Part shown: piece by piece, positions 7,796-16,100 of the stretch
How the letters are laid out: each line of letters starts with the position of its first letter
Position numbering within the stretch: position 1 is the stretch's first letter
NCBI GenBank assembly: GCA_030612725.1
Contig: JAUWNJ010000032.1
Span: forward strand, 1-35,471
Origin: Planctomycetales bacterium
GTDB taxonomy: Bacteria; Planctomycetota; Phycisphaerae; SM23-33
Length of the DNA stretch: 35,471 bases
Direction of reading: 5' to 3'
The notes under the pieces: generated by a model
Told to the model about the DNA's origin: nothing
Database searches by the model: none
Seen by the model: only the letters and a program-made list of their open reading frames with translations
Position numbers and translations under genes: made by a program

Positions 7796-9053
7796 CGTCG
7801 GTGGCTCGCGGGTAACGCGGTTTCAGTTCCAGTGCCCGGGTGTAGTGCTTTTTGGCGGGGACGTTCATTCCTCGCTGCTTCATCAGGTCTCCGAGGCGTG
7901 CGTGAATGTCCGGGAAATCCGCACCGGCAAGAACTGCCCGCTGGAGGTTTGCGATTGCTTCGTCAATCTCGCCTTGATGTGCGTCGATTTCTGATAGATG
8001 TATCAGTGCCTTGGTATATCGAGGGTTAATCCTGACGGCTTCGGCGGCATATTCCCTTGCCTGTTCGCTCTTGCCCAGTCGCCACGAAGCCACGCCGGCG
8101 TAGTAATGCAGGTCGGCGTAATCGGCGTGGTATTCCAGGGCGGTTTGAAGTATCGACAGCACCAGGCCGAAGAGTTCTTCGTCGGTGTCGCTTGGTGGGA
8201 GGGCGAGGAAGGTTTCGATGAAGTCCGGTTCGGAGGATACGTATTCCGCCAGTTGGCGTATTGGTTTGACCTGTGCGTCCGATATGTCCTGATCGGTTCT
8301 TTCCGGGTTGAATTCCGGCATCGCCAGCGTCATGGGGTGGTTTGTCTTTTTGGCTGCGTCTGCCGCCAGGCACAACTGGTAGGTAAGCAGCAGGTTTCGC
8401 GGTGCAAGATCGCAGGCTCGCTGGAATGATTTGGTTGCGAGATAAAATTTACCGCGCGCCGATTCGATAAGTCCGAGGTGGCGATGGGCTGCGACTGATG
8501 TGCAATCGCACTCGACAGCCTTGCGGAGGTGTTTTGCGGCGGTGTCGAATTCTTCCCTGGATGCGTAAAACAGTCCCAGGTTCAGATGCAGTTCGGACTT
8601 ATCGCCGAATTCGCGAAGAGCGCTTTTCAGCGTCATAATGGCCAGTGGACGCCGACCGGTGTGCCATTGGGCCTGGGCCAGACGGACGCGAGCGGAAACA
8701 TCGTCGTGTTTCAGTTCGCTCAGCACCTCGGCTACGTCGGTGTAGCGGTCGTACTGGGTTGTCCTGGCGTAAAGTATAAGGAGGTACTCCGCCAGTTCCG
8801 CCTTATTTCCGATTAGTGCGACTGCTTTTCGGAGATGTCCAGCCGAGGCCGAAAATTCGCCCGCTTCAAGATATTCAATTCCCATTTCCCGATGCGCCAT
8901 AGCGCAGTAATAGCGAGCCAGTTTACCGGGGAGGTCTTCTCGACCGGTCATGGTATTGAGGATATCGACAGCGGCGGGATAATCGCCGTTGCGGTATGCA
9001 CGCATTCCTTCAGTGAAATTGGTCAGATTGCCCATGCTTCTCGTCGCTCGCAA
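7773..9053 (-). CDS. Tetratricopeptide repeat protein, 426 aa
   Basis: TPR-like units occur along the length, such as NTMTGREDLPGKLARYYCAM, KSELHLNLGLFYASREEF and ADLHYYAGVASWRLGKSEQ. No transmembrane segment or signal sequence is evident, so it is probably cytoplasmic or peripheral. The start is uncertain: TTG at 9053 has AGGAGG only 3 bases upstream, while ATG at 9035 has it 21 bases upstream. Its stop lies inside a 35-bp tandem repeat. It is transcribed after the sugar phosphotransferase gene but separated from it by a hairpin pair, which may attenuate or stabilise the message. Function is unknown beyond protein-protein scaffolding. Confidence 0.82.
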   Translation of the reverse strand: MRATRSMGNLTNFTEGMRAYRNGDYPAAVDILNTMTGREDLPGKLARYYCAMAHREMGIEYLEAGEFSASAGHLRKAVALIGNKAELAEYLLILYARTTQYDRYTDVAEVLSELKHDDVSARVRLAQAQWHTGRRPLAIMTLKSALREFGDKSELHLNLGLFYASREEFDTAAKHLRKAVECDCTSVAAHRHLGLIESARGKFYLATKSFQRACDLAPRNLLLTYQLCLAADAAKKTNHPMTLAMPEFNPERTDQDISDAQVKPIRQLAEYVSSEPDFIETFLALPPSDTDEELFGLVLSILQTALEYHADYADLHYYAGVASWRLGKSEQAREYAAEAVRINPRYTKALIHLSEIDAHQGEIDEAIANLQRAVLAGADFPDIHARLGDLMKQRGMNVPAKKHYTRALELKPRYPRATDGMDSLAA

Positions 9054-9114
9054 AAGCCTCCTGATGACAGGACAATACCTTTATCGGCACAGCAGGGGGG
9101 GAGTGAATTAGTAA

Positions 9115-9201
9115 AAAGCAATAAGCCCCCCGCATTGCGGGGGGATTTGATGCGCTCCATGTGCGGACAGACTATCCCCCGGCAGTGCCGGGGGCTTATT
9201 A
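9115..9201. repeat. REPIN-like pair of GC-rich hairpins
   Basis: Two hairpins, 9126-9144 (CCCCCCGC loop ATT) and 9176-9194 (CCCCCGGC loop AGT), are inverted relative to each other. Each is preceded, in its own orientation, by AATAAG and followed by GGGGGAT. The outer flanks (TTAGTAA) are also inverted. The pair fills the gap between the stop of the sugar transferase and the next TPR gene, and may also act as a transcript-end structure. Confidence 0.8.
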
Positions 9202-9924
9202 CTAATATGCTCCGTGTGCCGACAGGACGGCGGGGATGGTTTGCACGATGATTATCAGGTCGAGCAGCAGGCTGCGATGGCGGATGTAGTACAGGTCCAT
9301 GTGCATCCATTGTTCGAATGTCAGTTCATTTCGTCCTGATATTTGCCACAGGCACGTCAGTCCGGGTGTGACTGTTGTCCGGAGCCGGCCTGCACCCCGG
9401 ACATTTTCGGCTTCGGCGACCGGTAGAGGTCTGGGTCCGACCAATGACATCTGGCCGGCAAGGACGTTAATCAGCTGGGGAAGTTCATCGAGACTGCTGC
9501 GACGGAGGAAACGTCCGATGCGTGTTACGCGCGGGTCGCGTTTGATTTTGAAGGCCGGTCCGTTGCTCTCGTTGAGTTTTTCCAGAATGGGTCTGGCGTC
9601 TTCGGCCCCGGCGGACATGCTGCGAAACTTGTACATCGTAAAGGTCCTGCCGTTCAAGCCTGTACGTTTCTGCCTGAAGAATATCGGTCCTTTTGAGGTC
9701 AACTTTATCGCTATTACCGCCAGGATCATCAGCGGCATCGAAAGTACCAGCATGACAGTTCCGGCGATGATGTCGAAAACGCGTTTGCTGAAGCCATAGA
9801 GACGGTTTGCTCCGTTCAGGAGCATCCGGGCGCCTTCGCTCTCTACATCGTCCAGGACACGCAACAGTTCGTCCGGATTCATTACTGTGGTGTTGGTGTA
9901 CGTTGTTATCTCCGCGCTGCACAT
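9202..9924 (-). CDS. Undecaprenyl-phosphate sugar phosphotransferase (WcaJ/WbaP type)
   Basis: This is a bacterial sugar transferase (PF02397 type), the initiating enzyme that moves a sugar-1-phosphate onto undecaprenyl phosphate at the inner membrane. A hydrophobic segment (residues about 50-75) precedes the catalytic part: KGPIFFRQKRTGLNG, MYKFRSM (98-103), RRSSLDELPQLINVL (141-154), SLVGPRP (160-166) and TPGLTCLWQISGR. These are the family's invariant motifs. At 240 aa it is the short form, lacking the four-helix N-terminal membrane region of full WcaJ/WbaP. The start overlaps the upstream glycosyltransferase by 19 bases. A hairpin pair follows the stop. Confidence 0.93.
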   Translation of the reverse strand: MCSAEITTYTNTTVMNPDELLRVLDDVESEGARMLLNGANRLYGFSKRVFDIIAGTVMLVLSMPLMILAVIAIKLTSKGPIFFRQKRTGLNGRTFTMYKFRSMSAGAEDARPILEKLNESNGPAFKIKRDPRVTRIGRFLRRSSLDELPQLINVLAGQMSLVGPRPLPVAEAENVRGAGRLRTTVTPGLTCLWQISGRNELTFEQWMHMDLYYIRHRSLLLDLIIIVQTIPAVLSAHGAY

Positions 9925-11009
9925 TGGTAAAGTCTTTCGTACTGTCGGGCGATTGCAGGCCAGGAAAACAGTTCTGTAACCCGTCGTTTCGCCTCTTCGC
10001 CTTTTTCTCGGCTCAGGTCGGGGTCATTGAGGCATTTTACAATTGCCTCGCCGAGCGACTCGGTCGAATCGTCTCCGAATGTTATTACCCCGTCGCCGAG
10101 CGCGTCGCGCGTAGCGGGCATATCCCGCGCCACTACGCACCGCCCATACGCAGCCGATTCCAGCAGCACCAGCGACATCCCTTCCAGTTCACTTGGCTGG
10201 ACCACTACGGCGGCGTTACTGTACAGTTCAGCCAGTTCGTCTCCGAACCTGGGCCCGACGAAGCGGACCAGTTCATTCGCCTCGCGTCTGCACGCTGCTT
10301 CATAGGCCGGTTCCTGCTTCCCGTCGCCGGCCACTACCAGCGGTACGGCGATTTTCTTCTCACGCCAGGTGCGAACCAGCAGGTCCAGACGCTTCTCCGG
10401 TACGATCCTTCCGACATAGAGGCAATATCCCCGGGGCTCCAGACCCCAGCCGGCTATTTGCTCAGGACGGCGCGGTTTGACTGAACGGACGCCGTTGGGG
10501 ATATATTCAACCTCTCTATTATAGGCATCGGTCAGAAAATCACGAAGATTAAGTGAAACCGCACTGACATCGGAGGCGAATTTCATTCCGCAATTTAACC
10601 CTGCTTTCAGCGCCATCTTTCCCAGGCGCGACCACCTCGCCCGGCTCCATTCCGGCGCGTGAACGGTAAAGACTACAGGTAGCGACGCCGCCCACGGGAG
10701 AAAACTCAACAATGCCGGTCCTGCGCAATGGATATGCACCACATCGACCTTTCGCCGGAGCATGTCGAACATTGCGGTGGCGGTGTGGGTCAGCGCATCG
10801 GCGCTTTTACCGGCCAGTCCGGGAGTTGTTATCACCATGCCGCCTTTTTTCCATAGCGGTCGGTTTTGCTCTCGGATGTACCACGGGCGGGCATAGACGA
10901 GCGTTTCGTGTCCGAGGGCGGTCAACTCGACCGTCAATTCCTCGACCACGCGCTCCACGCCGCTCAATGCAGCGGGAATACCACGGGAACCAATCATCGC
11001 AATGCGCAT
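9906..11009 (-). CDS. Glycosyltransferase family 4, 367 aa
   Basis: The start MRIAMIGSRGIPAALSGVER is the G-x-R-G-I-P nucleotide-fold entry seen in a subgroup of GT4 enzymes, often rhamnosyl or related transferases. The C-terminal domain has LYVGRIVPEKRLD, VVAGDGKQ and PSELEGMSLVLLESAAYG, the last being the E-x7-E motif that binds the donor. It should be cytoplasmic and act on the lipid-linked oligosaccharide. It overlaps the preceding GT4 gene by 16 bases and the next gene by 19, so the three are probably co-translated. The sugar specificity is not readable. Confidence 0.9.
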   Translation of the reverse strand: MRIAMIGSRGIPAALSGVERVVEELTVELTALGHETLVYARPWYIREQNRPLWKKGGMVITTPGLAGKSADALTHTATAMFDMLRRKVDVVHIHCAGPALLSFLPWAASLPVVFTVHAPEWSRARWSRLGKMALKAGLNCGMKFASDVSAVSLNLRDFLTDAYNREVEYIPNGVRSVKPRRPEQIAGWGLEPRGYCLYVGRIVPEKRLDLLVRTWREKKIAVPLVVAGDGKQEPAYEAACRREANELVRFVGPRFGDELAELYSNAAVVVQPSELEGMSLVLLESAAYGRCVVARDMPATRDALGDGVITFGDDSTESLGEAIVKCLNDPDLSREKGEEAKRRVTELFSWPAIARQYERLYQCAARR

Positions 11010-12196
11010 CGGTCGATAGCGTCCTCATAAAATCTGTCCAGTTGACTAATTATATGCTCCGGATTATGCCGTTGGTCAACAAGTGTCTTTCCGGTGAGAG
11101 CGATTTTTTTGCGGCTTTCCGGGTGGCCTAGAACTTCTTTAGCGACTTTTACGAGCGAGTCGGCGTCACCGGGGCGAAAAAGTCGTCCTGTCAGTCCGTC
11201 GCTTATCCATTCGCGCAACGGCGGATGGTCCGGTACGATTACGCATCGACCGGCCAGCATCGGTTCAAGCATAGCATGGGGGCTGTTTTCTATCCACCGG
11301 CTTGTAACGACCACAGTAGTCGCCCGCGCCAGATACGCCCCCAAATCCTCGTGATTGACGTGCCCGGTGATGGTTATGTTCGTCAGGCCTGCGGTGGCGA
11401 CTTTGTCGCGAAGTTTTCCCAGAAGGGGACCTTCTCCGACGATAACGATATGCGCTTCCGGCAGCAGACGGGCGAGATCGAGCATGAGATGAGGCGATTT
11501 TTCGACAGTCAGCCTGCCTACAAACAGAATCTCGCAATCCGACTGTTTTTCATCCGCCGGCAGGGCGATAGGCTCGACGATATTTCGCAGAACGACGGCT
11601 TTGTTGGCGGGAAGATGCGTTTTCAACAGTGTCTGCCGCATGTACCGCGTCGGGCAGAGGAATAGTTCTATTGGCTGATAGTAGCGGCGGAAGAATCGTT
11701 GGATGTAACTTTCAATTGCCAGCGCGATCCCGCCCAGGCCCGCGCACTTTGGGCTTGCGGCATGGTAGAACCGGTTCGGCAGGCAGCGGAGGCACACGCC
11801 GTCGGAACGTAGAAAATGCTTCGTCGGGCACATCAGACGGTAGTCATGCACCGTCATAACGATTGGGATCCGTCGTGCTGACAGAACTTCGAGAACGGAT
11901 GGCGTCAGGTGGTGATAGAGATTGTGCACATGCGCGATATCGATCCGCCGGTTTCGCAGGAACGATGATAAGTCCGCCGCGGCTTGGCGATTATGGATCA
12001 TTCGCAGAAGCGTCAGGGGATTTCGCGTTTTTGTGAAGTCGAAATACCGCACATGGTCGGTCGGTTCGTCGGGGTCTGCGCAGCCGAAACTGCACACTTC
12101 ATGCCCGCGCCGGCGTTGATAATCGCTCAACCCGCGAACGTAACTCGTTACGCCGCTGGTGCGAAAAAGCATCTTGTCTATGTGAAGTATCCGCAT
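10994..12196 (-). CDS. Glycosyltransferase family 4, 400 aa
   Basis: N-terminal GT-B half: MRILHIDKMLFRTSGVTSYV, DIAHVHNLYHHLTPSVLE and VMTVHDYRLMCPTK. The C-terminal half has ILFVGRLTVEKSPHLMLD, IVIVGEGPL and SRWIENSPHAMLEPMLAGR, which contains the E-x7-E type donor site. A CLRCLPNRFYH cysteine pair follows the HDYR segment, as is common in this GT4 subgroup. One base separates its ATG from the stop of the preceding GT4 gene. The likely role is addition of one residue to the repeat unit; substrate unknown. Confidence 0.9.
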   Translation of the reverse strand: MRILHIDKMLFRTSGVTSYVRGLSDYQRRRGHEVCSFGCADPDEPTDHVRYFDFTKTRNPLTLLRMIHNRQAAADLSSFLRNRRIDIAHVHNLYHHLTPSVLEVLSARRIPIVMTVHDYRLMCPTKHFLRSDGVCLRCLPNRFYHAASPKCAGLGGIALAIESYIQRFFRRYYQPIELFLCPTRYMRQTLLKTHLPANKAVVLRNIVEPIALPADEKQSDCEILFVGRLTVEKSPHLMLDLARLLPEAHIVIVGEGPLLGKLRDKVATAGLTNITITGHVNHEDLGAYLARATTVVVTSRWIENSPHAMLEPMLAGRCVIVPDHPPLREWISDGLTGRLFRPGDADSLVKVAKEVLGHPESRKKIALTGKTLVDQRHNPEHIISQLDRFYEDAIDRCALR

Positions 12197-12197
12197 T

Positions 12198-13325
12198 TCA
12201 CGAATCCGTCAGCAGGCGATAGAATTTATCGGCCATTCGTTCCGTGGTGAATTCTTCAGCCCGTTTTCGACCGGCATCGCCAAATTGTTGTCGGAGGGTT
12301 TCATCATCCAGCAGGCGTTCGATCGCCCCTGCAAGCGCATCGGCATCGCCGGGACGGACCTTCAGCCCTTCGGATTCGTGCGTAAAAACTTCTCGCAGCG
12401 CGGGCACGTCGCCGGCGACGACAGGAAGACCTGAAGCCATTGCTTCAAGCACCGCGAGGCCGAAACTTTCGGTTTTCGTCGAAAGCACGAGCATATCAGT
12501 CGAGGCCAGTATTTCCGGAACATCTTCACGCTTGCCCATCGGCGTAATAAATTCGTCGGCACCGGCCTGTTCGATGGCGCGTGCGATTTCCGGTCCTTTG
12601 GTTCCCTCGCCGATGAGGACCAGGTGGAAATCGTCGCGCCTTTTCGCCAGGCGGGCTGTTGCTTCTATCAACGTTTGGAAATCCTTGTCCGGTACGACGT
12701 TAGCGACCTGGACGATAATATGCTTATTCGCCGGCAGGGACAGGTACGTACCACGGGCGTCTCGCCCGTGTTCACTTTCACGGGCGGGACGCCCGTGGTA
12801 CGTGAAGTGTGACAGATTAATACCGTTATGGATGACGCAAACGTCCCGTTGCGACAGGCGTTGAGAAATTAATTCCTCGCGCAGGTATTGGCTGACGCAC
12901 ACAACGTCATCCAGCATCCCGGCCGATCTGTACCATCGGAGCCGACGAACGAATCGTCCTGCCTGCCCGCCGGGGACGGAATGGCACCAGCAGATTATCC
13001 TGACGTTTCGCCCGCTCAGCAGCGAACCGAGAGTCGTAAAGAGCATCCCGTTTCGCAGCGTATCGACGATGATTACCGACTCGATTTGTTCCTGGCGGAT
13101 GATTCGCGCGATGCGAACCGCCGCCATAAGGTCGAACCTGTTGGAGGTAAGTCCGTCGTGGACTACTGTCGCGGCGCGGGCGAATTCGTCTCGTCTTCCG
13201 CCGCCGCTGCGAACCGAGGCGATGGAGACATGACAGCCTCGCTTTTTCAGCGCACCGGCCAGTTCCAGCGCGACCGTTTCCGCCCCGCCGAGAATCAGCC
13301 TGCTCATTACCATCAGGACTCGCAT
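12198..13325 (-). CDS. Glycosyltransferase family 4 with in-frame HGRDARG insertion, 375 aa
   Basis: I start this at ATG 13325 (MRVLMVMSRLILGGAETVAL), the canonical GT4 N-terminus; the longer frame would run deep into the upstream gene. It overlaps that gene by 13 bases. C-terminal motifs: QVANVVPDKDFQTLIEA, LVLIGEGTKGPEI and STKTESFGLAVLEAMASGLP (E-x7-E). Between HNGINLSHFTY and NKHIIVQVANVV, about residues 175-193, the protein reads HGRPARESEHGRDARG, encoded by an inverted hairpin pair. This falls in the linker between the two Rossmann domains, where extra residues are least likely to destroy activity. Confidence 0.9.
   Translation of the reverse strand: MRVLMVMSRLILGGAETVALELAGALKKRGCHVSIASVRSGGGRRDEFARAATVVHDGLTSNRFDLMAAVRIARIIRQEQIESVIIVDTLRNGMLFTTLGSLLSGRNVRIICWCHSVPGGQAGRFVRRLRWYRSAGMLDDVVCVSQYLREELISQRLSQRDVCVIHNGINLSHFTYHGRPARESEHGRDARGTYLSLPANKHIIVQVANVVPDKDFQTLIEATARLAKRRDDFHLVLIGEGTKGPEIARAIEQAGADEFITPMGKREDVPEILASTDMLVLSTKTESFGLAVLEAMASGLPVVAGDVPALREVFTHESEGLKVRPGDADALAGAIERLLDDETLRQQFGDAGRKRAEEFTTERMADKFYRLLTDS
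12747..12802. repeat. Inverted hairpin pair (HGRDARG repeat) inside GT4 gene
   Basis: Two 24-bp arms (12747-12770 and 12779-12802) are inverted copies with one mismatch around an 8-bp spacer. Each arm folds on CACGGGCG/CGCCCGTG. In translation it gives the HGRDAR-type peptide that recurs in predicted proteins of Planctomycetes and relatives, which marks it as a dispersed nucleotide repeat rather than a protein motif. Confidence 0.85.
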
Positions 13326-14257
13326 GACGGACCTGTAATTCCCTTTGCAACAGCGTGGACGATTCCCGAAATCAGCCCCCGAACCACGCCGAAGTGAAAT
13401 TTGTGATTTCCCAGCGGGATATATATAGTATGCACCAGCACCAACCCCGCCATGTTCCACGCCAGGAGCATCCACTTGCCGACGCCCGGCTCAAGCACCT
13501 CCGAAACAATATGGATTTGATTCATTACCAGCATTCGGCCATAGGTGAACGCATCGGGTCTGGCGTTTTTGTCGAAGTGATGAGTCAGTTTCAGCGACGG
13601 CGCGACAAACATCGCGTATCGCTGCGTGGCGCGGTAGCAGAAATCGCGATCCTCAAAGAGGGCGTAGCCTGCGAATGTCTCGTTGAATCTCACGTCCTCG
13701 ACCACACGTCGTCGGACGCCGACCCTGCCGCCGATCAGAAATTTCGCCGGTTTGAGAAGTCCCCGCAGCGACGCAGGTAGCCGAGTCGTGTTGGCCCGGC
13801 ACCTTCGGGGCATCCATCGCAGGTGTCCCGTCAGGAACATAAGGACTCCCCACAGGCGGTTTTTCGCGGTTGGAATGACGCTGAAGTCGGTTCCCACCGC
13901 ACCGATTCCATCGACCTGTCCGGCCTTATCGGCTTCGAACATCCCCGACATCTCTTCCAGGAATTTCCGCTCCAGTTCCACGTCGTCGTCCAGAAGGAGA
14001 AGTATCGCGCCGCTTGAGGCGTCTATACCGACGTTTCTCGAAGCCGGTAGCGACGGATAATCGCGCCGCCTGTAAATGAACCGCACACCCGCCTGCCGCA
14101 CCTCGTCGGAAATGTCGGCGGGTATCTCATCGTCGCCGTCATTGACGATTATCAACTCATCGGGCACGAGGCTTTGCGACAGTACCGACCGGACAGTCCT
14201 TTTTAGCGACTCCGGACGGTTATGCGTGGGCAGGATAACGGAAATGCTTTCGGTCAT
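13313..14257 (-). CDS. Glycosyltransferase family 2, 314 aa
   Basis: Start chosen at ATG 14257 (MTESISVILPTHNRPESLKRTV), which overlaps the flippase stop as ATGA and gives the standard GT2 beginning. The GT-A fold motifs are visible: IIVNDGDDEIP, then ASSGAILLLLDDDVELERKFLEEM, where the DDD is the metal-binding aspartate cluster. FEDRDFCYRATQRY is the conserved ED motif of the catalytic base region. A hydrophobic C-terminal stretch (MLLAWNMAGLVLVHTIYIPLG) suggests membrane association. It most likely transfers a sugar in the cytoplasm to the growing lipid-linked unit. Confidence 0.9.
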   Translation of the reverse strand: MTESISVILPTHNRPESLKRTVRSVLSQSLVPDELIIVNDGDDEIPADISDEVRQAGVRFIYRRRDYPSLPASRNVGIDASSGAILLLLDDDVELERKFLEEMSGMFEADKAGQVDGIGAVGTDFSVIPTAKNRLWGVLMFLTGHLRWMPRRCRANTTRLPASLRGLLKPAKFLIGGRVGVRRRVVEDVRFNETFAGYALFEDRDFCYRATQRYAMFVAPSLKLTHHFDKNARPDAFTYGRMLVMNQIHIVSEVLEPGVGKWMLLAWNMAGLVLVHTIYIPLGNHKFHFGVVRGLISGIVHAVAKGITGPSCES

Positions 14258-15882
14258 GCACTCGTGGCTCCCCGGCGTATTCGCGCCGGCATGAATCGCT
14301 TGAGTATTCGTCGTCCTGATGAACTCAGTATCTGTTTTTGTCTGGAATCCAGCAACCATGTAGTAAATATCGTCACTATAAGTACGGCTATCCACACAAG
14401 CCCCAGTGTCCACTTCGACAGTAGCAGCATGGCGGGGGCGGCCATGAGGAGATACGTGCTTATTTGGAACTTGGCGCGAACGATAAGGAAATACCCCAGC
14501 GAGACCACAATCATTCCGGCGTACATACCAACCCCGGATGCCAGGGCGGCGCCTTCAGGTCCGTAGCGGTTCATCCAGCGTATCGCCAGCGGTACAATCA
14601 TCGCTATGCTCAACAGCGGCGCAATCACAGCGATAACCGGTCTTTCGTGAAGCCAGGCAAGGATGTTCAAAAGCGACAGGTGGATGCTCGCTTGGAAGAA
14701 CAGCAACAACCCGCCAAGGAGAACAAGCCCATTGTGGAAGCCGGCGGGGAATATTTTCACCCACCACTGCGAGGTAACGTAAAGCAGCACCGCCAGTGTC
14801 ATCGTCGCCAGCACCAGGGCCTTGTAGGCGGTCTGGAGAACGAATATGGCTGGGCGGCGCTCGCCGGTCTCCCAGAGTTTCGCAACGTGCGCGAATATCA
14901 CCGCGCTGACGGCATTGGACAGGGCCAATATCGCCTGGCCCATGGGCAGAAAGGCGAAGAATATCCCCGCCTTGACTTCGCCGTATTTTCGCGAAGTCAT
15001 AAGGAAACTTGTGTACCCCGCACCCTGCCAGAGGAAAGCGGCGATTGTGGCGACGAATCCGAAGCGAAGCACGCGGGCGAAACACCCTTTAAGCCCAATC
15101 GGTTCGGCGGCTTCGACCTTTCGGACCGGAAGCGGCATGGCGCTGTCAATTCCTACCGCATCGCTGTCGGGTTCGGGAATCAGCGTTTCTTTTGTTCGGG
15201 CGGCGGAACCGGACGCTTCGGTAATCGCTTCCGGCGATTTTAACGCCAACTGCAAGAGGAACATTCCCGCGACAAAAACTATCAACACCGAGATAAAATG
15301 CGCGAACATCAGCCACAAAGGATCGGCCGTTACAGTCAACGCGCCGACGCCGAGGATGGTAAAGCAGGCGGCGAAGGTAACTTCGAGGGCAGAGACCGCT
15401 CGATAACGCCTCATGCCAACCAGGAAACCGAGCATATTGTGATACAGCCCCAGAAGTCCCGCATTGGTCAAAGCCGCCCAGCAGAGATGGAGTTGGTGGT
15501 GATGTTCCACCTGCGAGACACGAGACCGCGTCAGGAGTACCAGTAGATCGCTACCGAGCAGGGCGACGGCGGTAATCGCAACGGCAAGGGCAAGGATGAG
15601 AAACCGTACCCGGCGGTAAAATTCCTGAAGTTGCCCACGGGCTTCGTAGAAACTGATGTATCGCACCAACCCGTGATGACTACCCAGGGTTACCAGCGAT
15701 GAGGTCATAGTGAAAGTTACGACGCCAAGCCCCCAAAGCCCGTATCCCGCTTCCCTGAGCAGGTACACAAACAGCAACATGCGCCCCAGAGAGACAAATC
15801 TCTGGAAGATGGTGGCGGGGATATAAACACCCAGCGACTCTGTCATCGAGCCGACCTTCAGCAGTCGCGACAGAACGGGCAA
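14254..15882 (-). CDS. Wzx-like polysaccharide flippase (MATE/MOP superfamily), 542 aa
   Basis: The protein is polytopic, with about twelve to fourteen hydrophobic segments, beginning TIFQRFVSLGRMLLFVYLL, and a G-x-WGLGVVTFTMTSSLVTLG segment typical of oligosaccharide-repeat flippases. These carry the lipid-linked repeat unit across the inner membrane. A charged, Ser/Ala/Glu-rich loop of about 55 residues (after LLQLALKSPEAITEASG) splits the two halves and is longer than usual. I keep the TTG at 15882 because AGGAG stands 8 bases upstream; an ATG lies 12 codons later. The next gene starts inside its stop codon. Confidence 0.87.
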   Translation of the reverse strand: MPVLSRLLKVGSMTESLGVYIPATIFQRFVSLGRMLLFVYLLREAGYGLWGLGVVTFTMTSSLVTLGSHHGLVRYISFYEARGQLQEFYRRVRFLILALAVAITAVALLGSDLLVLLTRSRVSQVEHHHQLHLCWAALTNAGLLGLYHNMLGFLVGMRRYRAVSALEVTFAACFTILGVGALTVTADPLWLMFAHFISVLIVFVAGMFLLQLALKSPEAITEASGSAARTKETLIPEPDSDAVGIDSAMPLPVRKVEAAEPIGLKGCFARVLRFGFVATIAAFLWQGAGYTSFLMTSRKYGEVKAGIFFAFLPMGQAILALSNAVSAVIFAHVAKLWETGERRPAIFVLQTAYKALVLATMTLAVLLYVTSQWWVKIFPAGFHNGLVLLGGLLLFFQASIHLSLLNILAWLHERPVIAVIAPLLSIAMIVPLAIRWMNRYGPEGAALASGVGMYAGMIVVSLGYFLIVRAKFQISTYLLMAAPAMLLLSKWTLGLVWIAVLIVTIFTTWLLDSRQKQILSSSGRRILKRFMPARIRRGATSA

Positions 15883-16100
15883 TGCGGTTACTCCTAAACA
15901 AGTTGCAGTAATGTTTGAACAGTATTATGGACAAATCCGAATTTTCGAATGTTCAAAACATCGAACATCGGAAGTAAATGTTTGTCTTTTTATGTTTCGG
16001 GTTTTGGTCATTTGAATTTCGACATTGTTTCGTATTTCGATATTCGATATTCGGATTTTAAGGATCAGTTACCTTACTGTTCAAACTTTTCAAAGGTAAC
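15883..16100. other. AT-rich intergenic region with TTCGA-rich degenerate repeat and hairpin
   Basis: The 218 bases between polymerase and flippase genes contain no credible gene. From 15,938 to 16,060 the sequence is a degenerate run of TTCGAAT/TTTCGATATTCGA-like words. An inverted repeat (GTTACCTT 16068-16075, AAGGTAAC 16093-16100) directly follows the polymerase stop and could be a weak terminator or processing hairpin, although no T-tract follows. A promoter for the flippase operon could lie here. Confidence 0.5.
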
